Positions 1 through 4,618 of a stretch of 5,347 nucleotides of DNA are shown piece by piece. A program made the translations under genes and the position numbers. How positions within the stretch are numbered: position 1 is the first letter of the stretch; every line of letters begins with the position of its first letter. Under the pieces are notes generated by a model. The model was not told where the DNA came from and did not search any database. It worked only from the letters and a program-made list of their open reading frames with translations. Source of the DNA: JALZAH01 sp051000755 (GTDB lineage Bacteria > Actinomycetota > Acidimicrobiia > Acidimicrobiales > Palsa-688); assembly GCA_051000755.1 (NCBI GenBank), contig JBPCNZ010000077.1:1-5347 (forward strand), given 5' to 3'.

Positions 1-25
1 TAGCCCAGCGGCACGGGCTCGTGGA

Positions 26-59
26 GAGCCGGATGCGTGGCAACGCGCACGTCCGGTTC
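26..59 (+). ncRNA. Group II intron domain V (catalytic hairpin)
   Basis: This 34-base hairpin is the catalytic core of group II introns, where the metal-binding triad sits. The lower stem pairs GAGCCGGA (26-33) with TCCGGTTC (52-59), with one G-U pair. The upper stem pairs TGCGTG (34-39) with CGCGCA (44-49). The loop is GCAA (40-43), a GNRA tetraloop. A two-base bulge, CG (50-51), separates the stems on the 3' side. The AGC triad is at 27-29. Size, loop and bulge all match the canonical domain V, so the ribozyme core looks intact. Confidence 0.9.
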
Positions 60-124
60 GGAGGGGCGGGCCGAGGAAACGACCGGTCGCAACACCGGCA
101 CCGCGCCTCGGCCCGACCCCCTAC
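60..124 (+). ncRNA. Group II intron domain VI with bulged branch-point A116
   Basis: A long stem pairs 63-66 (GGGG) with 117-120 (CCCC), C67 with G115, and the nine bases 68-76 (GGGCCGAGG) with 106-114 (CCTCGGCCC). A116 is left unpaired between G115 and the CCCC strand. It lies 8 bases before the inferred 3' splice site after 124, the expected distance for the lariat branch point. An inner hairpin pairs CCGGT (83-87) with ACCGG (94-98). The geometry is seen directly; branching at A116 is inferred from known intron architecture. Confidence 0.8.
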
Positions 125-847
125 CACTTCAACGTCCGCCTCGACGAGTCCCGCCTGTGTGCCCTGGTGATCGTCGGGGTTCGCGCGGATGGGACCAAGG
201 AGCTGGTGTCGATCACCGACGGCCAGCGCGAGTCGACCGAGAGCTGGGCCGATGTGCTGCGCGATCTGCGCCGGAGGGGCATGACCGCCCCCGCGGTCGC
301 CGTCGGCGACGGGGCCTTGGGGTTCTGGTCAGCGCTGAGAGACGTGTTCCCTGACACCACCGAGGCCAGATGTTGGGTGCACAAGGCGGCGAACGTCCTC
401 AACGTGCTGCCCAAGTCCGCGCAGCCCGCCGCCCGCAGGGCGCTGGCGGAGATCCGCGACGCCACCGACCGGGCCCACGCCCTCAAAGCGATCGAGGCGT
501 TCGCCGCCGACTACGGGGCGAAGTGGCCCAAGGCGGTCGCCAAGATCGTCGACGACACCGAGGTCCTGTTGAGCTTCTTCGACTTCCCCGCCGAGCATTA
601 GATCCACCTGAAAACCACGAACCCGATCGAGTCGACCTTCGCAACGGTCCGTCTTCGGACCAAGGTGACCAAGGGCCCCGGATCCAAAGGGGCCGGCCTG
701 GCCATGGCGTTCAAGCTGATCGAGTCCGCCCAGGACCGCTGGCGGGCCGTCAACGCCCCCCACCTCGTGGCGTTGGTCCGGGCCGGCGCTACCTTCCGCA
801 ACGGGTTGCTCGTTGAACGCTCAGACGACTCCGAGGCGGCGGCGTGA
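125..847 (+). pseudogene. IS256-family (Mutator type) DDE transposase, 3' exon with in-frame TAG
   Basis: This is the catalytic half of a Mutator-type transposase, which moves its element by cut/copy through a DDE active site. Reading from CAC at 125 gives HFNVRLDESRLCALVIVGVR, typical of the family. The second Asp lies in VAVGDGALGFW (codon 308-310). The C-x2-H motif follows in ARCWVHK, and the catalytic Glu is in NPIESTF (codon 629-631). The first Asp should lie just upstream of the intron, outside the window. At 599-601 the conserved PAEHW has TAG instead of TGG; the same frame continues to TGA at 845-847 with the normal C-terminus (KVTKGPGSKGAG, ALVRAGATF). The truncated product would lack the Glu. 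GTG at 167 is not a convincing native start, because family similarity extends upstream of it. Nonsense mutation plus intron suggest inactivity unless the intron splices and the amber is read through. Confidence 0.92.
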
Positions 848-1194
848 ACCCCGTGCGCGACGACACCGCGACGACCTGTCCGGTCTGTCGGACAGTATTC
901 GAGCCCGCCGGCCGCCAGCGTCACTGCTCTACCCGATGCCGTCAAACGGCATGGAGACGACGACAGGCCGCACCCGTCGAGCCGGTCGTGGCCCGATCCG
1001 AAACCGTCTACGCCTGCCCCGAATGCGAAGCACGCTTCCTCGGCGAGCAGCGCTGCGACCAGTGCAACACCTGGTGCCGACGGATCGGACCGGGAGGCGC
1101 ATGCATCCACTGTGACGAGCCAGTCGCGATCGCCGATCTACTCAGCTCCGACCAGCTCATTCCGTCACCGACCGCCAGCCGCCGAAGGAGGTGA
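844..1194 (+). CDS. Small cysteine-rich zinc-finger protein carried in the IS
   Basis: This 116-residue soluble protein has paired cysteines typical of zinc ribbons: C12-x2-C15 with C28-x3-C32, C58-x2-C61 with C71-x2-C74, and a further C78 and C87-x2-C90. The segment RHCSTRCRQTAWRRR (26-40) resembles small bacterial 'YCSxxCR' zinc-binding proteins, and the Arg-rich stretches could contact nucleic acid. The GTG start shares GTGA with the transposase stop (845-847), implying translational coupling and a role tied to the IS. The gene ends 46 bases before the probable inverted repeat. It might help DNA binding or regulate transposition, or it may be neutral cargo; I know no demonstrated function. 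All Cys pairs are intact although the transposase is broken. The amber codon upstream should reduce coupling, since ribosomes would terminate about 245 bases early. Confidence 0.75.
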   Translation: MNPVRDDTATTCPVCRTVFEPAGRQRHCSTRCRQTAWRRRQAAPVEPVVARSETVYACPECEARFLGEQRCDQCNTWCRRIGPGGACIHCDEPVAIADLLSSDQLIPSPTASRRRR

Positions 1195-1196
1195 TC
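1185..1196 (+). other. Perfect 12-base anti-16S (Shine-Dalgarno) match without a start codon
   Basis: AAGGAGGTGATC is fully complementary to the conserved 3' tail of 16S rRNA, and it overlaps the TGA stop (1192-1194) of the zinc-finger gene. No ATG, GTG or TTG lies at 5-10 bases spacing (roughly 1197-1201). It therefore does not initiate a gene now visible. It may be a relic, a ribosome pause site at the stop, or chance. Confidence 0.5.
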
Positions 1197-1239
1197 AGCC
1201 GAAGCTGAAGTTCGGAAGGACGCCGCTCTCCAAGAAATC

Positions 1240-1264
1240 CATCCACAACTCTTGACGATATCTC
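1240..1264 (+). repeat. Probable right terminal inverted repeat of the IS256-family element
   Basis: The sequence contains ATCCACAACTCTTGAC (1241-1256) followed by GATATCTC (1257-1264). Many actinobacterial Mutator elements end in a run of the type 'ATCCACAACTnTTGACn...', read outward. Recognisable ArsR protein starts immediately afterwards, in agreement with an element boundary at about 1264. The partner repeat should lie far to the left, outside the window. The call rests on remembered family similarity and on context, not on an alignment. Confidence 0.6.
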
Positions 1265-1427
1265 CAAACAGGGCCGAGAGGTCCTCTACCAGGTAGACGC
1301 CGACCGGCTTGACCAGGCCACTCGGGCCATGGCCGACCTCGCCGCCCACTGGGATCGGCGACTCGCCGCGATCAAGCGGCTCGCCGAAGCGGCGCACGCA
1401 GAAACAACGAAGAAGCGAAGGACCTAA
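1265..1427 (+). pseudogene. ArsR-family HTH regulator, C-terminal remnant cut by the IS
   Basis: Reading in frame from AAA at 1266 gives KQGREVLYQVDADRLDQA, then RAMADLAAHWDRRLAAIKRL, ending at TAA 1425-1427. The first part matches the wing beta-hairpin of ArsR/SmtB winged-helix repressors and the rest the C-terminal dimerisation helix. The N-terminal helices and recognition helix are missing: going upstream the frame enters the IS end and hits TGA at 1206-1208. No start codon or ribosome binding site is visible for the remnant, so it cannot bind DNA. Its stop lies 17 bases before the DUF899 start, so the two were very probably one operon, the regulator controlling itself and DUF899. What it sensed is unknown. 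Confidence 0.8.
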
Positions 1428-1433
1428 TCGGAG

Positions 1434-1438
1434 AGGAG
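1434..1438 (+). promoter_or_regulatory. Ribosome binding site of the DUF899 gene
   Basis: AGGAG lies within a purine run at 1430-1441 and sits 6 bases before ATG 1445. This supports 1445 as the true start. The next ATG (1452) is out of frame. Confidence 0.75.
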
Positions 1439-1444
1439 AGGATC

Positions 1445-2257
1445 ATGAAGGATGAATCAAGAGACCTCAGCAGGCCGGCGGCCAGCGTCACCGAAGCACC
1501 GCGCCTGCCCGAGGCGGTCGACCGGGAAACCTTCCAGGTCGAACTAGACCAGCTACGGGCTCGGGAAAAGGCGCACACCCGGGAAGGCGACGCGATCGCC
1601 GCGGCCCGAAGGCGGCTGCCGATGGTGGAGATAGATCCGACCATTCCTCTGGTCGGGAATCACGGGCCGCTCACCCTGCTTGAAGCGTTCGAAGGGCGCC
1701 GTCAGCTCATCGCCTACTACTTCATGTGGTGGAGCGGCCACCCAGCGGGTGAGCAGTGCGAAGGCTGCACCTGGGTCACCACCCAGGTGACCGAGCTGTC
1801 CTACCTTCATTCCCGCGACATCACCTTCGCCGTCTTCTGTCAGGGTCCCTACGACGAGAGCGTCCGCTACCACGACTTCATGGGCTGGGACATGCCGTGG
1901 TACTCCGCCATGGACTCCCGCGAGGCCCTGCTCGTCGGGCGCCAGCTTGGCCTGTTCCACCTCGTTTGCTACGTACGGGACGGCGACCGCGTTTTCGAAA
2001 CCTATTGGACGATGCGCCGCGGCGCAGAGGCACTGGACTACAGCTACGCGCTCATGGACCTCACAGTGTACGGGCGCCAGGAGTCGTGGGAGGACTCGCC
2101 CCCCGGCTGGCCACACGGCTGCTCGATCACGCGGACTAGCGCCGGCTCGCCCGATTGGCCAGCAGTTTCGGTGTGGCCGGACGGACGCCCAATCGCTCAG
2201 TGGTCGCGACTCGAGGCCGGACGCTCTGACGACCTCGGCACCGAAGGGCCCACATGA
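1445..2257 (+). CDS. DUF899 family thioredoxin-like protein
   Basis: This 270-residue protein belongs to DUF899, a thioredoxin-like family common in actinobacteria and without an agreed reaction. An N-terminal helical part carries REKAHTREGDAIAAARRRLP (40-59), close to the family's 'ELTRxRDALxAxRRRLPMV' segment. A thioredoxin-type core follows: EGRRQLIAYYFMW (83-95), the Cys pair C105-x2-C108 in GEQCEGCTW where a redox motif would sit, SRDITFAVFCQGP (123-135) and FMGWDMPWYS (145-154). The tail has GRPIAQWSRLEAGRSDDLGT, typical of the subgroup. There is no signal peptide or membrane segment, so it should be cytosolic. Length is normal and no lesion is visible. It follows the arsR remnant closely and was presumably controlled by it. 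With the IS in place, transcription probably comes from inside the element or is lost. A thiol or oxidant-related role is inference. Confidence 0.9.
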   Translation: MKDESRDLSRPAASVTEAPRLPEAVDRETFQVELDQLRAREKAHTREGDAIAAARRRLPMVEIDPTIPLVGNHGPLTLLEAFEGRRQLIAYYFMWWSGHPAGEQCEGCTWVTTQVTELSYLHSRDITFAVFCQGPYDESVRYHDFMGWDMPWYSAMDSREALLVGRQLGLFHLVCYVRDGDRVFETYWTMRRGAEALDYSYALMDLTVYGRQESWEDSPPGWPHGCSITRTSAGSPDWPAVSVWPDGRPIAQWSRLEAGRSDDLGTEGPT

Positions 2258-2361
2258 ATCGGGTGCGCCTCTGCTTGAGTGAAGCTGCCGATGTCACTGC
2301 CGCCCTAGCCCGCTACGACACGGCCCGAGCGGACCTGGAGGCCCGTTGCGCAAGCGGGTAG
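2254..2361 (+). CDS. 35-residue hypothetical ORF overlapping the DUF899 stop
   Basis: ATG 2254 overlaps the DUF899 TGA by ATGA, an arrangement typical of coupled operon genes. The product is mostly one Ala/Arg/Glu-rich helix (EAADVTAALARYDTARADLE). TAG at 2359-2361 ends it. The same frame stays open past the stop with protein-like codons (AQVADRSGRYAEAIS), so this could be the head of a longer gene truncated by a nonsense codon. I do not recognise it. It may be a chance ORF; only the ATGA overlap and helix-like composition argue for it. Confidence 0.3.
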   Translation: MNRVRLCLSEAADVTAALARYDTARADLEARCASG

Positions 2362-2435
2362 GCCCAGGTCGCAGACCGGTCGGGGCGGTACGCCGAGGCA
2401 ATCAGCGCCGCCGGTGACAGCGGATGCGGCCCCGG

Positions 2436-2559
2436 GCCGACGTTTTCGCCGGCTCCAGGGCTTCACTCGAAGAGATGCTCGACTGGCTCGGTGGGCCCGA
2501 GTGCTCAACAGCGGGGCTTGTCCCATGCCGAGCTCGGAGCGCAGCTTGACCGCAAGGGA
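2436..2559 (+). pseudogene. N-terminal scrap resembling ISKra4-family transposase, frameshifted
   Basis: Two short segments in different frames join into one familiar pattern. Frame of 2436 gives ADVFAGSRASLEEMLDWLGG. After a frame change near 2505-2517 the frame of 2515 gives GLSHAELGAQLDRKG. ISKra4-family transposases in actinobacteria begin with a very similar layout (FxxSRxxxExxxxWLxG... LxHAELExxLxxxGREL). Only about 40 residues remain, and nothing of the catalytic domain is visible downstream. A weaker echo (DGRAHRVLHGHQR, about 2584-2622) might be a further piece, but I would not rely on it. The identification is from memory of the family pattern. Confidence 0.45.
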
Positions 2560-2636
2560 GTTGGCCGTGCCCATTCCGTGCCCGATGGACGGGCACACCG
2601 GGTACTCCACGGTCACCAGCGGCATCGGCGGCCAGT

Positions 2637-2722
2637 GAGCTCTTCAAGCTGGCAGACCACGGGACCGTGGCGTCCTGACGTAAGCGGAGTTCGAGGCGCA
2701 GAAGGCCCGGCTGCTGGAGTGA
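2637..2722 (+). pseudogene. Decayed SHOCT (short C-terminal) domain
   Basis: SHOCT domains are about 30-residue C-terminal modules of the form 'LxxLaxLhdxGvLTdeEFeaqKakLL'. Here GAG 2637 starts ELFKLADHGT, and in another frame GTC 2672 starts VLT, then a TAA stop (2681-2683) where an acidic residue is usual, then AEFEAQKARLLE and TGA 2720-2722. A frameshift and a nonsense codon therefore separate the halves. The protein it once terminated is not recognisable; the stretch just before (about 2560-2636) gives no family signal. The closeness of the second half to the consensus makes the call fairly secure despite the short length. Confidence 0.55.
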
Positions 2723-2764
2723 TCTCGTCATCCTCGAATCGAAGGGCTGCCGGTGCCCTCTGCG

Positions 2765-2770
2765 TAAGAT
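2765..2770 (+). promoter_or_regulatory. Possible -10 element (TAAGAT) for a leaderless gene
   Basis: TAAGAT fits the actinobacterial TANNNT -10 pattern and ends 8 bases before GTG 2779, close to the spacing seen when transcription starts at or beside the first codon. No Shine-Dalgarno precedes that GTG. No convincing -35 is seen near 2742-2747. This is a weak prediction. Confidence 0.3.
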
Positions 2771-2778
2771 CCATACTT

Positions 2779-2949
2779 GTGACCGATAGATCTGCCGACC
2801 CTGAAACGGTCTGTCGTTGGTGCGGACAACTGCTTGTCCGGGGACCCGACACATGGCGAACTGAGGTAGGAGACGATATGTGTCCCGTTCGTGTACCTCC
2901 GGGTCTCCACGAGCCGGACCTCGGCGCGCCGGACGACCCGAGCGAATGA
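2779..2949 (+). CDS. Possible 56-residue CCCH-type zinc protein
   Basis: GTG 2779 opens a frame to TGA 2947-2949. The product has CRWCG (12-16), C35 in DDMCPVR, and H44 in LHEP, giving a plausible C-x2-C...C...H zinc site. Many actinobacteria encode tiny one-knuckle proteins of this form, usually without known function. There is no Shine-Dalgarno, but a TAAGAT box just upstream would suit leaderless expression. An internal AGGTAGGAG before the in-frame ATG at 2878 would give only 23 residues and is less likely to be used. The 3' end abuts the first recognisable integrase debris. It may be intact or a chance survivor; the spacing of Cys and His is the main support. Confidence 0.4.
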   Translation: MTDRSADPETVCRWCGQLLVRGPDTWRTEVGDDMCPVRVPPGLHEPDLGAPDDPSE

Positions 2950-3456
2950 CGGCGTGCGCGCCACCCTCGACAATCATCTCTGATCCCTGACCTCGGCCAC
3001 CTACCCCTTACCGAGGCCCCCGCCCAGGCCATCGAGCAGTACCACGCCCGCTGCTCCCAGGCCGGTGTTGCCGACGGCACGCTGCGCCATTTCCACTACG
3101 CGCTCCGTCTCGCCGTTCGCTGAGGCTGGATCGAGAAGAACCCCGCCGATGTCGTCGACCTCGGGCCTCTACGTCGCCAGCAGATCCGCCGGCCGTCCGC
3201 TGACGACATTGATCGCCTCATCGCCGCCACACCACCCGACCTGGCCCTGTTCCTGCGTTTGTACCCCGTCATGGGTGTCTGACTGGGGGAGGTCGCCCCG
3301 CCTCAACGGCTCCGGGCGGATCCCCGAGGGTCCAAACACGTGGTCCGGTCGGTTCCATCGCCTCAAGCCGAGCTCGACCTGCCCGGCATCCGAATGCACC
3401 ACCTCCGACACTTCGGCGTGGCCGCCTTCTTCATCTTGGACCACTATCTCTGGTGA
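2948..3456 (+). pseudogene. Phage-type tyrosine recombinase (integrase), heavily decayed
   Basis: An active relative would cut and rejoin att sites of a phage or integrative element. The N-terminal SAM-like domain begins as GVRATLDNHL (2951-2980), shifts frame by two extra bases (TG at 2981-2982), then continues IPDLGHLPLTEAPAQAIEQY. Next comes TLRHFHYALRLAVR, TGA at 3121-3123 in place of an expected Trp, and GWIEKNPADVVDL. The catalytic domain starts with DDIDRLIAATPPDLALFLRL. In the box I motif MGVRxGE the catalytic Arg codon is TGA (3280-3282). After LGEV the middle of the domain is lost or scrambled, then PGIRMHHLRHF (3385-3414) shows the H-x-x-R box II. No tyrosine box III is found before TGA 3454-3456. 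Four independent lesions make it certainly non-functional. It marks an old integrated element. Confidence 0.85.
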
Positions 3457-3727
3457 CCTTGGGCCTTCCTCATCGTCCTTACGCCGCCCTCGGCCAAACG
3501 ACAAAGGCCCCTGCAGCGATCCCCTCGACACTGAGCGCCGGGTCCTACGTTGGAGTGCCAGTAGAAGCTCCGCTGGCGGCGGGTGCGCCCTCGTAGGCTC
3601 AACGAAGTGAAGGCTTCGAGTGCCTCGGCGAGCTCGGCGGCCTGAAGTCAGGCTCTGCGAGCTCAGCGACTGAGGTACCTTCCCGGGCAGGGCGAGGGGC
3701 CTAACCTCGGCGCATCCGGGAGGCGGC
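3457..3727 (+). other. Non-coding stretch between integrase debris and the 154-aa gene
   Basis: No gene is supported here. Visible items are a small hairpin (GCCTG 3640-3644 with CAGGC 3649-3653), repeated GCGAGCTC words near 3629-3662, and a TAACCT box (3702-3707) that could be a -10 for the following gene, though no clear -35 accompanies it. A TTCGAGT heptamer flanked by GGC/GCC (3612-3624) looks like a tRNA T-arm but no tRNA can be folded around it. An att remnant is possible next to the integrase but not demonstrable. Confidence 0.4.
3718..3723 (+). promoter_or_regulatory. Ribosome binding site of the 154-aa gene
   Basis: GGGAGG ends 4 bases before ATG 3728. The spacing is slightly short but usable. 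It supports the start at 3728. Confidence 0.65.
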
Positions 3728-4192
3728 ATGGCCTATACCGTGGATTTCAACACTGTCTCAACCGTCGGCTTGGAGTCGTCGCCTGTTGCAGTGGCGCTCG
3801 CTGGTCTACGGGCAAACGAGGCCCGCTACTTCAAGAACAAGTATAATTATGCATTTACGGTGGAGCCTGCGAGCGACGCCCAGACGACCATCGACTGGGT
3901 GCATCGCATCCTCAAAGAGGAACGCGACATCGTCATCTTGTCTCGCCCTCTCGAGGCTACGGCCTTCCAGGTCGAGAACATCCGAATGGCCTACGTCTTT
4001 TACGAGAGCGGCCTGTCGATCAATGTGATGTACACCATCGACGGTCCCAAGAAGCGGGCGGTAGGTTTTAAGCTCTCCGAAGGGATGGAAGCTCCTGCCG
4101 AGCTTGCCTCACGGTTTAAATTCGCAAGGCAGAAGTCCAAGCTGGCCGGAACCATTCGCGGCTCCTTCTTCGTGCTCAAGAGCGAGTACTGA
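3728..4192 (+). CDS. Hypothetical protein, 154 residues, intact and A/T-shifted
   Basis: I do not recognise this protein. It has a good Shine-Dalgarno, an ATG start and no lesion, unlike most of its neighbours. There is no signal peptide, membrane segment or cysteine. The N-terminus (YTVDFNTVSTVGLESSPVAV) and the middle (MAYVFYESGLSINVMYTI, 87-104) look like beta strands. Residues 50-66 (QTTIDWVHRILKEER) suggest an amphipathic helix. The C-terminal quarter is basic (RFKFARQKSK, then RGSFFVLKSEY). About a quarter of codons end in A or T, including an AT-rich run at 3841-3856, which is high for such GC-rich DNA and suggests transfer from elsewhere. It stands alone, between integrase debris and a region without clear genes. 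Cargo of the lost element, a phage protein, or a small defence or immunity protein are all open possibilities; none is shown by the sequence. Confidence 0.8.
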   Translation: MAYTVDFNTVSTVGLESSPVAVALAGLRANEARYFKNKYNYAFTVEPASDAQTTIDWVHRILKEERDIVILSRPLEATAFQVENIRMAYVFYESGLSINVMYTIDGPKKRAVGFKLSEGMEAPAELASRFKFARQKSKLAGTIRGSFFVLKSEY

Positions 4193-4474
4193 CCTCCGGG
4201 CGACCGCACGGGTCGGTCATTGTCGTTGCCCTGGGCCGACGCTCAGAATGGGACGCAGTCCAATCTGGTGACGAGCCGTCGTAAATGCTGCTCTGGGCGG
4301 TGACGTAGTCCGAGAGGTCGTTAGCAGGAATACAGCCCGGGCAGTCGATACTCGTCCCCGAGAGTCCTGCCATCGCGAGCGTTCTTTACTTCCGGGGCCC
4401 GACGCGAGCTCAAGAGCTCGGCCGTCTGCCCGATCTCGGCAGCGCAGGCACGTCCGGGGCGGGGTCGAAAGCGG
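4193..4474 (+). other. Stretch without supported genes
   Basis: Short overlapping frames exist on both strands, but none has a convincing start or family match. Just after the 154-aa gene, CGACC and GGTCG (4201-4215) can pair as a small stem, but no T-run follows, so terminator function is doubtful. CGAGCT-CAAG-AGCTCG (4405-4420) forms another 6-bp hairpin of unknown use. Confidence 0.4.
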
Positions 4475-4618
4475 CTAAGTCCGGTGCTTGTTGCGGGGCA
4501 GGCGAACCCACTCGTGGTCATCGCGTGGCGGGCCAGTCAGGAGCACGTCGATGGCGACAACGAGGTTGGAGGGGTAGGCGCGGCTGCCGCGGTGATAGCG
4601 GCGTATGACCTTGGGCAC
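4475..4618 (-). CDS. Small hypothetical protein (47 residues), minus strand
   Basis: The GTG start is at 4618-4616 and the stop TAG at 4477-4475. The product runs MPKVIRRYHRGSRAYPSNLV, VAIDVLLTGPPRDDHEWVRL and PRNKHRT. AAGGA (plus-strand positions 4630-4626) sits 7 bases before the start, and an in-frame TGA lies just upstream, which fixes this start. Codons are strongly GC-ending and the composition is protein-like: a basic N-terminus, a short hydrophobic segment LVVAIDVLL, and a basic tail. I do not recognise the family. It may be a complete small gene or the remnant of a longer one. No partner gene is evident beside it and no promoter stands out upstream. Confidence 0.5.
   Translation of the reverse strand: MPKVIRRYHRGSRAYPSNLVVAIDVLLTGPPRDDHEWVRLPRNKHRT

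Larger units (their letters stand above)
1..124 (+). mobile_element. 3' end of a group II intron (partial; domains V-VI)
   Basis: This is the terminal part of a bacterial group II intron, a self-splicing ribozyme and retroelement; the rest, including any reverse transcriptase/maturase gene, lies left of the window. Domain V (26-59) and domain VI (about 60-124) are both recognisable. The inferred 3' splice site follows TAC at 122-124, fitting the usual intron end in A-pyrimidine. From 125 the sequence is colinear with the IS256-type transposase (HFNVRL), so the intron interrupts that gene in sense orientation, and splicing could in principle rejoin the exons. Insertion inside a coding sequence argues against the terminator-targeting class C introns. 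TAG at 1-3 cannot be assigned. What is seen is the RNA fold and the abrupt start of protein similarity; splicing activity is inference. Confidence 0.85.
125..1264 (+). mobile_element. IS256-family (Mutator) element, right part, carrying a zinc-finger passenger gene
   Basis: This is the right portion of an IS256-family insertion sequence; the left end and the 5' part of its transposase lie before the intron, outside the window. It contains the transposase 3' exon (125-847), a translationally overlapping zinc-finger ORF (844-1194) and a probable right terminal inverted repeat (about 1240-1264). More than 400 bases separate the transposase stop from that end, which is long for this family and is explained by the extra gene. 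Directly after the end, an ArsR-type coding sequence begins mid-protein, so the element appears to interrupt that gene. The expected 8-9 base target duplication cannot be tested without the left end. The right boundary is uncertain by a few bases. Confidence 0.7.

Noticed and set aside
1201..1260. Upstream continuation of ArsR in another frame (via a 2-base AT duplication at 1258-1261)
   Set aside because: The translation upstream does not resemble an ArsR HTH in any frame, and the bases fit an IS terminal repeat better.
2402..2977. Minus-strand ORF of 191 residues
   Set aside because: It overlaps plus-strand fragments with recognisable family patterns (ISKra4-like, SHOCT, CxxC), and its own translation is low-complexity Arg/Ser/Pro.
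3065..3610. Plus-strand ORF of 181 residues
   Set aside because: It is a shadow of the integrase pseudogene; the clear integrase motifs are in another frame.
3611..3626. tRNA T-arm-like motif (GGC-TTCGAGT-GCC) near the integrase debris
   Set aside because: No acceptor stem, D-arm or anticodon arm of proper size can be folded around it. At most it is a chance match or a short att remnant.
4201..4215. Terminator for the 154-aa gene
   Set aside because: Only a 5-bp stem and no following T-run.
4176..4373. Minus-strand ORF of 65 residues (MAGLSGTSIDCPGC...)
   Set aside because: Weak start region, no family match, and it runs into the 3' end of the well-supported 154-aa gene.
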